Source: an uncultured Prevotella sp. (GTDB taxonomy: Bacteria; Bacteroidota; Bacteroidia; Bacteroidales; Bacteroidaceae). From it: a stretch of DNA of 7,353 nucleotides. The notes below the pieces were generated by a model that was not told the DNA's origin, did no database searches, and worked only from the letters and a program-made list of their open reading frames with translations. This document shows, piece after piece, positions 1 through 5,765 of this stretch. Location of the stretch: the NCBI GenBank assembly GCA_937916405.1, contig CALFUF010000109.1:1-7353 (forward strand). The letters are read 5' to 3'. The stretch's first letter is position 1; every line of letters begins with the position of its first letter. A program made the translations under genes and the position numbers.

Positions 1-573
1 GGGAGCAGGCACTGGCCTCATGGGCAGACGATGGAACTGCAGACAAGCGCCTGCGGCACCCGTGGTGATGGTGTCGTAATCCTCCGAGTCAAGGTTGATG
101 ACCTTACGACCACGCAGGAAGTCTTTAGAGAGTTGCGCTGCCCCCGACATACCATCCTCCTCATTGGTCGTCGTCATGACCTCCAAGGCAGGATGCTCTA
201 TGGTATCACTCTCCAAGACGGCGAGTGCCATAGACAGCCCAATACCATTATCGGCTCCCAACGAAGTACCTCGTGCCTTCATCCACCCATTATCCACATA
301 CGCCTCAACAGGGTCGTGGAGAGGATCCTTCATCCCCACACATACCATATCCATGTGGTTCAGCAAGACGACGGGTTCAGAGGACTCATAGCCTGGGGTA
401 GCAGGTTTGCGGATGACCACACAGTTCTCCGCGTCACGCTCATAGTCTAAGTTGAGACGCTCTGCAAACTGACAGAGATAGTCGGCTACACGCTCCTCAT
501 GGTGGGAGGGACGTGGTATCTGATTGAGTTCATGGAAAATGCTCAACACACGTTCGGAAGTAGGCTGTTTCAT
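1..573 (-). CDS. pepD: Aminoacyl-histidine dipeptidase (M20 metallopeptidase), N-terminal part
   Basis: Cytosolic zinc dipeptidase of the M20 family that hydrolyses Xaa-His and many other dipeptides. The frame is open for 191 codons from ATG at 573 to the window edge, so the C-terminus (lid domain and last metal ligands) is not seen. Visible signatures in order: IPRPSHHEE (19-27); VVLLNHMDM (68-76), with metal ligand H73 and catalytic-site D75; ARGTSLGADNGIG (100-112), with bridging D108; NEEDGM (137-142), with the catalytic/metal Glu pair E138-E139; and INLDSE (159-164), with metal ligand D162. These match E. coli PepD (AHLDM, ARGTTLGADNGIG, TEEAGM, INTDSEE) from memory, with every expected residue present. 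The ATG sits 23 bases downstream of a Bacteroidota-type -7 box, which supports this start. GC content is clearly higher than in the neighbouring restriction-modification gene. Family assignment is firm; the exact substrate is not. Confidence 0.93.
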   Translation of the reverse strand, partial: MKQPTSERVLSIFHELNQIPRPSHHEERVADYLCQFAERLNLDYERDAENCVVIRKPATPGYESSEPVVLLNHMDMVCVGMKDPLHDPVEAYVDNGWMKARGTSLGADNGIGLSMALAVLESDTIEHPALEVMTTTNEEDGMSGAAQLSKDFLRGRKVINLDSEDYDTITTGAAGACLQFHRLPMRPVPAP

Positions 574-595
574 TTGCTATACTTTTATTTGTTGG

Positions 596-603
596 CAAAG
601 ATA
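596..603 (-). promoter_or_regulatory. Candidate pepD promoter, -7 element TATCTTTG
   Basis: Read on the minus strand, the bases are TATCTTTG, an exact match to the Bacteroidota -7 consensus TAnnTTTG. A partial -33 match (TTC instead of TTG, 624-626) lies 20 bp upstream. Transcription would begin about 6 bases downstream, giving a leader of roughly 16 bases before the pepD ATG. The position and the match are visible; activity is inferred. Confidence 0.5.
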
Positions 604-629
604 GTGCAAAATTTCGATTTAGCGAAGAG

Positions 630-649
630 AATACAAATGTATTTGTATT
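630..649. promoter_or_regulatory. 20-bp palindrome upstream of pepD (operator candidate)
   Basis: A perfect inverted repeat with 9-bp arms: AATACAAAT, spacer GT, ATTTGTATT. It lies just upstream of the partial -33 element of the pepD promoter candidate, in the divergent region between pepD and the HTH gene. It shares the core CAAA-N4-TTTG with a second palindrome at 686-701. The symmetry is what a dimeric regulator would bind, but which protein binds it cannot be told from the sequence. Confidence 0.45.
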
Positions 650-685
650 TTTGAGCGTGAGGAATTTATCCAAATCGAACAAAAA

Positions 686-701
686 TGCAAAACTATTTGC
701 A
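686..701. promoter_or_regulatory. 16-bp palindrome, second copy of the CAAA-N4-TTTG core
   Basis: A perfect inverted repeat with 6-bp arms: TGCAAA, spacer ACTA, TTTGCA. Its 12-bp core CAAAACTATTTG matches the core of the upstream palindrome (CAAATGTATTTG) at 10 of 12 positions, and the two centres are 54 bp apart. The pair looks like two binding sites for one regulator in the pepD/HTH divergent region. Binding is inferred. Confidence 0.4.
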
Positions 702-800
702 ATTTTCTGAAGCCAAGTTGCAGGAAAAGGGTACAACAAACAAGAGGGGAATCCCCAAAAAACATTAAAAGAATAATATCATTGAAAGACTTTTGGGAGA

Positions 801-830
801 AAATCATTAAATTTGCGTTTAAATCAATAA
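801..830 (+). promoter_or_regulatory. Direct repeat AAATCATTAA / AAATCAATAA flanking the HTH promoter
   Basis: Two 10-mers that differ at one base start at 801 and 821, exactly 20 bp apart (about two helical turns), on either side of the -7 box. A 10-mer shifted by one base in the first copy, AATCATTAAA (802-811), recurs exactly at 1215-1224 before the restriction-modification gene. This arrangement fits an autoregulatory operator for the encoded HTH protein. The region is AT-rich, so coincidence remains possible. Confidence 0.35.
808..815 (+). promoter_or_regulatory. Candidate promoter of the HTH gene, -7 element TAAATTTG
   Basis: An exact match to TAnnTTTG. A TTG at 782-784 lies 23 bp upstream and could serve as a loose -33 element. 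Transcription would start near 821, giving a leader of about 18 bases before ATG 839. The same stretch could be read as coding if translation started at TTG 782; the promoter placement argues for the shorter protein. Confidence 0.5.
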
Positions 831-838
831 CTATTGAC

Positions 839-1033
839 ATGAAGGATTTGAATAGACTTAAGATTGTACTGGTTGAGAAAAAGAAAACCAGCAAATGGTT
901 AGCGGAGCAGTTAGGCAAGAATGCCTCGACTGTCAGCAAGTGGTGTACCAACACGTCACAGCCAGACCTCCAAACCTTAGATAAGATTGCATCACTGCTT
1001 GGATGTGAGAAGAAAGAGTTAATCACAGACTAA
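839..1033 (+). CDS. Small XRE/Cro-type HTH regulator, candidate controller of the restriction-modification gene
   Basis: A 64-residue protein that is almost entirely one DNA-binding domain. Visible elements are TSKWLAEQLGKNASTVSKW (17-35), holding the scaffold and recognition helices of a Cro/C1 helix-turn-helix, followed by the tail TSQPDLQTLDKIASLLGCEKKEL typical of XRE domains. There is no sensor domain, signal peptide or membrane segment. An upstream TTG (782) would add 19 residues (KDFWEKIIKFAFKSITID), but that stretch overlaps the best promoter match and adds no recognisable fold, so ATG 839 is preferred. There is no clear Shine-Dalgarno sequence, as is common in Bacteroidota. The gene lies 220 bp ahead of a restriction-modification gene on the same strand, and small HTH proteins there often act as C proteins that delay nuclease expression until methylation is established. 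The controller role is inferred from context; the HTH assignment is firm. Confidence 0.88.
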   Translation: MKDLNRLKIVLVEKKKTSKWLAEQLGKNASTVSKWCTNTSQPDLQTLDKIASLLGCEKKELITD

Positions 1034-1105
1034 TTAAGTGTATGATAGAAAAACGAAATGACATATTAAGATGATGATTGATGTACAAGAAACAAATAGA
1101 ATAAT

Positions 1106-1203
1106 GCCCCATATTCTATTAAGCCAATAGAGAGTATAACAAATTGGGGCTTGTGCCTGTGAGTTTGTAACATATAAGTATTTCCCGCATAACGGGAAGG
1201 GGC
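1106..1203 (+). other. Structured non-coding segment ahead of the restriction-modification gene
   Basis: The 220-bp gap between the HTH and restriction-modification genes has no convincing gene but shows strong local pairing. GCCCCA (1106-1111) can pair with TGGGGC (1145-1150), enclosing TCTATT (1115-1120) with AATAGA (1126-1131) around loop AAGCC. A second hairpin has arms TTCCCG (1182-1187) and CGGGAA (1193-1198) around loop CATAA. GCCCC (1106-1110) can instead pair with GGGGC (1199-1203), so two mutually exclusive long-range folds exist. No U-tract follows either hairpin, so this is not a typical intrinsic terminator. It could be a regulatory leader, a small RNA or a remnant mobile-element end; the pairing is visible and the function unknown. 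Confidence 0.4.
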
Positions 1204-1212
1204 TGGATGAGA

Positions 1213-1224
1213 TTAATCATTAAA
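1213..1224 (+). promoter_or_regulatory. TTAAT-C-ATTAA palindrome before the restriction-modification gene
   Basis: TTAATCATTAA (1213-1223) is a perfect hyphenated palindrome. It contains AATCATTAAA (1215-1224), identical to 802-811 at the HTH promoter. Distances to the respective start codons are nearly equal (39 and 37 bp). This makes it a candidate shared operator for the HTH protein. No exact TAnnTTTG box is visible in this gap, so the restriction-modification gene may also be read through from the HTH promoter. Confidence 0.35.
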
Positions 1225-1253
1225 AGGAAGTAAATAAACTAATTATTTTCTGT

Positions 1254-4200
1254 ATGAATTGTGATAAAACCCACAAATATAAAGAAGTATTAAATTCAAC
1301 GGATTACAAACTGGCGTTATCTGAAATGGCAAAACGCATAGTGAACAATTCCCGTAAGGCTCCAAATGAAGCTACAATAGAAAGCTACTTTGATAGTGAA
1401 TTGTTTAGTTTCTTTAGAGAAAAATTTGGGCTTTATGGATTTGAATATAATCCAGTAAAGGAAAAGACAATTGCAACACGACACACATTGAAAGGAAGGG
1501 CAGATACAGCCCTTTCATCTATGGTAATAGAGTTCAAACAGCCTTCAACTCTTAAAAACCAAAATTTGAAAGATGCTGCCATTCGACAAATATGTGACTA
1601 TATGGAGTCTCTAAGTAATCAAAATGCAGAGGTGTGTCAGGGATTTGTGACAGATGGAGTAAAAGGTTGTTTTATTCAATATTGTAATAAAGAATTTGCC
1701 ATTGAAAAATTTTACACAATAGATGGCTTTACTTTGGACAAATTGGTACGTCTCATAATCCAAGTAGAACTTATAGCATTAACGGGAAGTAACTTAGTTG
1801 CAAAGATCTGCAACCCACCTGAATATGATGGTGTCGGGATTTCTATAGCAAATACTCTTTTTTCTATTGTAGAGAATAATATTCATCCTAAAACGCAAAT
1901 GCTTTATGATGAATGGAGGCAGTTGTTTAATTTAGCTCATGACGATGTGTCGAAACAACAGGCAATAATAGACAGAAAGAAATCATTAGAATTACTTTTT
2001 AATAGAAATTTTGATAATAATGACAATGAATATAAAGCTTTGTTTTGTATTCAGACTGCATACGCAATTATAGTTAAATCTTTGGCTTTTAAAGTTGTTA
2101 GTCAGATCAAATACAATAAGGATTTGATGAATTTCAACAGTCTCATTGATTGTGGAAATGATATACTTCGCCAGCAATTGGAGTATTTGGAAAATGGTGC
2201 TATTTTTTTACAATATGGAATTACAAATTTGTTAGAGGGGGATTTCTTTTCATGGTATATTAATTCCTCTCAGTGGAATGATGAGTTGGCTAATGACATC
2301 AATCAACTATATATTCTTTTAGGCAGATTTAATGATAGTACTACTTTAAATTCTGTAAGCAAGTGTCAAGACTTCTTTAAAGAATTATATCAGTCGATGG
2401 TTCCTGCTGCAGTCAGACATTCTTTAGGAGAGTATTATACAAAAAAATGGTTAGCCAAGGAAGTCATAAAAGAATCTCTTCCATTGTTACCTAATAGATG
2501 GCGTGCTTTGGACCCTTGCTGTGGAAGTGGAACCTTTGTGACCGTCTTGATAGAATATGTATTATCTTTATTAAAAGGAAGACCAAAACATGAAATATTA
2601 AATAGTGTTCTTGATCGAGTAAAGGGCATTGACCTTAATCCAATCGCTGCGCTTACTGCAAGGGTTAATTATTTTATCAATATTTCTCACCTGATAGAAG
2701 ATGGGGAAGATATAGAAATTCCTATTTATCTTGGGGATGCTTCTTATGTCCCGAAACGTGTTCAAGTAGACGATAGAACCTGCTTGCAATACGTTATTAC
2801 AACTTTACAAGAACCTATACAAATCTCTGTACCTGTAAGTATGGTTGCAGATTCAAATAGATTCTCAAAAGTAATGAGCCAAATAGAAACTTATATCAAA
2901 GCTCTTGACGTAAATGCTATTTATGAAGAATTTGTTTCTCTCTGTGACAATAACGATAAAACAAATACTATTTTAGAGAATCTATATAGTTTGGCTTCTC
3001 AATTGGTAAATCTGGAGAAACGGCAATGGAATGGCGTTTGGGCTAGAATCATTACAAATTTCCTTTCAACTGCAAATTTGGGGAAATTTGATCTCGTTGT
3101 GGGCAATCCGCCATGGGTTGATTGGAAAAGTCTTCCATCAGGATATAGGGATAAGATAAAGGCGTTATGCATTTCTCGTCATTTATTTTCTGGCGATGGA
3201 CACACTGGAGGCATTAACCTTAATATATGTGCATTAATTACAAATGTTGCAGCCCAAAACTGGTTGTCTGCTAACGGTATCATGGCTTTTTTGATGCCAG
3301 AACCTCTTGTGTTTCAACAATCGTATGAAGGCTTTAGGAATCTATACATAGATGGGGATGAGAAACTATATTTTAGAAAGTTTGTCAATTGGAATAAGGC
3401 AGGACATCCATTCAAGCCTGTAACTCAAAAGTTCTTGACATATTACATCAGTCATGAAGCCATTGATTATAATAATGGTGTTCTAACTAAGTTTTATGAA
3501 AAGAAAAGAGGCGCTGATACCGATAATAAGGAAGAGGTAATAATAGAAGAATCCTTTAATATTTTTAGAGGATTATTAGGAACTTGTCATGCTAATAAAA
3601 ATTTCTTTACTTATGCAAAAAGTAAGGACGACTTAGAAAAGTATAAGCTTATTGCTGGACCATCACAATATATAGGAAGGGAAGGAATTGAGTTCTATCC
3701 ACAAGAGTTATTGGTGTTTGAACGTTCAGATATGCCATCTATTAAGGGATGTATTGCATTGAGAAACATGCAAAACAAAAAATCAAAATACAAGATCCCT
3801 CAACACGATGTATTGCTAGAAACCTCTTTGCTACAACCAATGATTAAGGGAAAGGACATAGTCCCATTTCATGCTGGAATTTCAGATTATATTGTTCCTT
3901 TTCCTTACGAAAAAGAGGAGCCACAGATTCCTATTAGTTTTTCAGAATTAAGAAAAGTTGCACCTAAATTGGCAAAATATTACCAAGACAACAGGAAAAT
4001 AATTGAAGCTCAGACAGGATATAGTGACATTATTATAGGGAGGTCTGATGCGGAGTATTATGCTTTAGCAAGAGTGGGAGCATATAGTTTTGCCAAACAG
4101 TATGTTGCCATGCGGGACAATACCATATGGGCAGCAGCAGTTGTTACCGAGGTTGAAACAGATTGGGATGGTAAAAGAAGACCTGTTTTCCAAAACCATG

Positions 4201-4562
4201 CTATATCAATATGTGAAGATTCTGAAGGCAATTTCATTACATTAGATGAAGCACATTTCATTTGTGGAATATTAAATGCACCTATTGTAGTACAATATAT
4301 GATGACTTCTACTGATACGCGTTCTTTTCCGATTCGACCAAGAGTATGTATTCCCAAATATGATAAGACAAATATACAACATCGAAGAATTGTAAAACTC
4401 TCAAAGATGGCTCATAAAAAGTACATGGACACTTTGTATGTAAAAAAGGTCTGCATGGAAATAGACTCATTGTATCTTGAAATTTTAAGCAATGAAGGTA
4501 CTATTGCAGATAAAGACATCCCTTCTTTGGATTTAGCTGCTGATAGTTTAGAAGGAAAATAA
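1254..4562 (+). CDS. Single-chain type IIG-like restriction-modification protein (nuclease plus N6-adenine methyltransferase)
   Basis: An 1102-residue protein combining DNA cleavage, adenine methylation and target recognition. The N-terminal part has a PD-(D/E)XK-type nuclease signature, GRAD...VIEFKQP (D84, E93, K95). A helical linker of about 250 residues follows. The methyltransferase carries LGEYYTK (391-397, motif X), ALDPCCGSGTF (418-428, SAM-binding motif I), GIDLNP (458-463), YLGDAS (492-497) and catalytic motif IV NPPW (618-621). The order X-I-IV is that of gamma-class N6-adenine enzymes of the Eco57I type. About 115 residues separate motifs III and IV. Residues from about 780 to 1060, including IGREGIEFYP, FAKQYVAMRD and RSFPIRPRVCIP, fit a TaqI/Eco57I-like target-recognition region, so no separate specificity subunit is needed. 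ATG 1254 is the only plausible start: no ATG, GTG or TTG lies between it and the in-frame stop at 1221. All key motifs are intact. AT-rich codon use contrasts with the flanking men and pepD genes. The recognition sequence cannot be read from the protein. A BREX PglX-like methyltransferase is the main alternative, but the nuclease motif and the absence of other BREX genes argue against it. Confidence 0.88.
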   Translation: MNCDKTHKYKEVLNSTDYKLALSEMAKRIVNNSRKAPNEATIESYFDSELFSFFREKFGLYGFEYNPVKEKTIATRHTLKGRADTALSSMVIEFKQPSTLKNQNLKDAAIRQICDYMESLSNQNAEVCQGFVTDGVKGCFIQYCNKEFAIEKFYTIDGFTLDKLVRLIIQVELIALTGSNLVAKICNPPEYDGVGISIANTLFSIVENNIHPKTQMLYDEWRQLFNLAHDDVSKQQAIIDRKKSLELLFNRNFDNNDNEYKALFCIQTAYAIIVKSLAFKVVSQIKYNKDLMNFNSLIDCGNDILRQQLEYLENGAIFLQYGITNLLEGDFFSWYINSSQWNDELANDINQLYILLGRFNDSTTLNSVSKCQDFFKELYQSMVPAAVRHSLGEYYTKKWLAKEVIKESLPLLPNRWRALDPCCGSGTFVTVLIEYVLSLLKGRPKHEILNSVLDRVKGIDLNPIAALTARVNYFINISHLIEDGEDIEIPIYLGDASYVPKRVQVDDRTCLQYVITTLQEPIQISVPVSMVADSNRFSKVMSQIETYIKALDVNAIYEEFVSLCDNNDKTNTILENLYSLASQLVNLEKRQWNGVWARIITNFLSTANLGKFDLVVGNPPWVDWKSLPSGYRDKIKALCISRHLFSGDGHTGGINLNICALITNVAAQNWLSANGIMAFLMPEPLVFQQSYEGFRNLYIDGDEKLYFRKFVNWNKAGHPFKPVTQKFLTYYISHEAIDYNNGVLTKFYEKKRGADTDNKEEVIIEESFNIFRGLLGTCHANKNFFTYAKSKDDLEKYKLIAGPSQYIGREGIEFYPQELLVFERSDMPSIKGCIALRNMQNKKSKYKIPQHDVLLETSLLQPMIKGKDIVPFHAGISDYIVPFPYEKEEPQIPISFSELRKVAPKLAKYYQDNRKIIEAQTGYSDIIIGRSDAEYYALARVGAYSFAKQYVAMRDNTIWAAAVVTEVETDWDGKRRPVFQNHAISICEDSEGNFITLDEAHFICGILNAPIVVQYMMTSTDTRSFPIRPRVCIPKYDKTNIQHRRIVKLSKMAHKKYMDTLYVKKVCMEIDSLYLEILSNEGTIADKDIPSLDLAADSLEGK

Positions 4563-4617
4563 AAAAAATCGTGAGAACAGGCACAATGTCTTTTATAGTT
4601 ACTGGTTAACTGCAAAC

Positions 4618-4647
4618 CACTTAGTGAGCAACATAGAAGACTTAGTG
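4618..4647 (+). promoter_or_regulatory. Paired ACT-T-AGT palindromes upstream of rhuM
   Basis: ACTTAGTG occurs at 4619-4626 and 4640-4647, starting exactly 21 bp apart (two helical turns). Each copy is a small hyphenated palindrome (CACT-T-AGTG in the first, ACT-T-AGT in the second). They lie 43 to 72 bp before the preferred rhuM ATG, in the only gap between the restriction-modification gene and rhuM. RhuM itself has an HTH, so autoregulation is one possibility. No exact TAnnTTTG promoter is visible here; TAGTTTTT at 4665-4672 is a partial match. Confidence 0.35.
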
Positions 4648-4689
4648 GATAACTTGAAATGAGGTAGTTTTTAATTGAAGAAAAAAGAT

Positions 4690-5706
4690 ATGGAAAAAGA
4701 CAAAGGACAGATATTACTCTATCAGACTCCTGATGGGGAGTCGCGTATAGAAGTTCGACTAGAAGGGGAAACGGTATGGCTCAATCTGGAGCAGATGGCA
4801 GAACTGTTTCAGCGTAATAAGTCAACAATCTCCAGACACATCAAGAATGTGTTCGAGGAAGGGGAATTAAATGCTGATTCAACAGTTGCGTTTTTTGCAA
4901 CAGTTCAAACAGAAGGTAAAAGGGAGGTAGAAAGGGATATCGCTTTCTATAATCTGGATATGATTATCAGCGTGGGATATCGCGTACATTCCTATCGTGG
5001 TGTGCAGTTCCGTATGTGGGCAACAAGGGTATTGAAAGAGTATATAGTTAAGGGGTTTGCACTGAACGACGACCTGCTGAAACGGGCTGGTGGAGGCAAC
5101 TACTTCGATGAACTGTTGGCTCGCATTCGTGATATCCGCTCATCAGAGAAGGTGTTTTACAGGAAGGTGCTGGAAATCTATGCGCTTAGCATTGACTACG
5201 ACCCAAGGGTGGAGATGACACAGGAGTTCTTCAAGACGGTGCAGAACAAGATGCACTATTCAGTACATGGTCATACGGCAGCGGAAATTATTTATGAGCG
5301 TGCTGATGCACAGAAAGACTTTATGGGTCTGACAACATGGACTGGCGCAATGCCCAAGAAGAATGATGCAGAGATAGCAAAGAACTACCTGTCCCAAGAT
5401 GAGATAACAACACTTAACCGTATCGTCAGCCTGTATTTGGACTTCGCTGAGTTGCAGGCAGAAGAGCATCGGCCTATGTATATGAAAGACTGGATTTCGA
5501 TTCTCGATGATTTCCTGCGTATATCTCGCAAGGACATCCTGACTCATGCAGGACGTGTTTCAGCACAACTCGCCAAAGCAAAAGCTGATTCTGAATATGA
5601 TAAGTTCAAGGAGCGGACAAAGAACGAACTGACACCTGTTGAAATACATTTCTTAGAACAATTCGAACGGGAACAGAAGAAACTGAGCGACAAGAAAGAT
5701 CAATAA
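4690..5706 (+). CDS. rhuM: RhuM-family protein (HTH-containing, defence-associated, function unresolved)
   Basis: A 338-residue cytoplasmic protein of the RhuM family, named after a Salmonella pathogenicity-island gene and often found beside restriction-modification loci. Its biochemical activity is not established. The N-terminus (QILLYQTPDGESRIEVRLEGETVWLN) leads into a helix-turn-helix, LEQMAELFQRNKSTISRHIKNVF (33-55). The conserved segment RDIAFYNLDMIISVGYRVHS (82-101) and RGVQFRMWATRVLKEYIVKGF (103-123) follow. The C-terminal half holds MHYSVHGHTAAEIIYERADA (188-207), MGLTTW (212-217), AKNYLSQDEITTLNRIVSLYLDFAE (230-254) and MKDWISILDDFLR (265-277), then a charged tail. Length is normal for the family and no frame damage is seen. 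A TTG at 4675 would add five residues (MKKKD); it directly follows an in-frame TAA and has GAGG about 10 bases upstream, so it is a real alternative start. GC content lies between that of the restriction-modification gene and menE. Confidence 0.85.
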   Translation: MEKDKGQILLYQTPDGESRIEVRLEGETVWLNLEQMAELFQRNKSTISRHIKNVFEEGELNADSTVAFFATVQTEGKREVERDIAFYNLDMIISVGYRVHSYRGVQFRMWATRVLKEYIVKGFALNDDLLKRAGGGNYFDELLARIRDIRSSEKVFYRKVLEIYALSIDYDPRVEMTQEFFKTVQNKMHYSVHGHTAAEIIYERADAQKDFMGLTTWTGAMPKKNDAEIAKNYLSQDEITTLNRIVSLYLDFAELQAEEHRPMYMKDWISILDDFLRISRKDILTHAGRVSAQLAKAKADSEYDKFKERTKNELTPVEIHFLEQFEREQKKLSDKKDQ

Positions 5707-5733
5707 AGAAGCTATTACCCCCCTTATGGGCAA

Positions 5734-5751
5734 CTACAATATAGATTGTGG
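5734..5751. terminator. Weak hairpin between convergent rhuM and menE
   Basis: CTACAAT (5734-5740) and ATTGTGG (5745-5751) pair with one G-T wobble around loop ATAG, in the 59-bp gap where rhuM and menE converge. The location fits a bidirectional terminator, but the stem is AT-rich and no clear T-tract follows on either strand, so support is weak. Confidence 0.2.
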
Positions 5752-5765
5752 GAAATCGAAAACTA

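Larger units (their letters stand above)
574..5765 (+). other. Putative acquired defence cassette (HTH, type IIG restriction-modification, RhuM)
   Basis: Three same-strand accessory genes and their control regions lie between pepD and menE, which both run on the opposite strand and are housekeeping genes. The restriction-modification gene is visibly AT-richer than the flanks. The gene types (regulator, restriction-modification enzyme, RhuM) are the kind that cluster in defence islands. No integrase, transposase, tRNA or target-site duplication marks the ends, so the true borders are unknown and the stated ones are simply the neighbouring genes. Confidence 0.5.

Noticed and set aside
31..450. 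Two plus-strand open frames (31-450 and 95-391) opposite pepD
   Set aside because: They are antisense to a gene whose minus-strand translation carries every M20 catalytic motif, and their own proteins show no recognisable domain.
782..838. TTG 782 as the start of the HTH gene
   Set aside because: The 19-residue extension spans the best TAnnTTTG promoter match (808-815) and adds nothing typical of XRE domains, whereas ATG 839 begins the familiar MKDLNRLK pattern.
530..1026. Minus-strand open frames (530-739 and 619-1026) over the pepD/HTH gap and the HTH gene
   Set aside because: They lie opposite a clear HTH gene or overlap the pepD promoter, have low-complexity F/L/S-rich translations and no family resemblance.
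1042..1074. Ten-codon ORF (MIEKRNDILR) after the HTH gene
   Set aside because: Too short, with no ribosome binding site and no conserved feature; chance is enough to explain it.
1106..1203. CRISPR array, tRNA or integron attC site in the hairpin-rich gap
   Set aside because: There are no regularly spaced repeats, no tRNA cloverleaf or TTCGA-type loop, and no integrase gene or convincing attC core bases.
1981..1988. Further partial match to the candidate operator (AATCATTA) inside the restriction-modification gene
   Set aside because: Only 8 of 10 bases and within coding sequence; it shows that background matches to this AT-rich motif occur.
2203..2447. Homopolymer runs (T7 at 2203-2209, A7 at 2441-2447) in the restriction-modification gene as phase-variation tracts
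   Set aside because: Runs of seven are common in an AT-rich gene and shorter than typical switching tracts; the frame is intact.
5260..5547. Minus-strand open frame opposite rhuM
   Set aside because: Antisense to a well-supported RhuM coding sequence; its translation is Cys/Leu-rich with no known domain.
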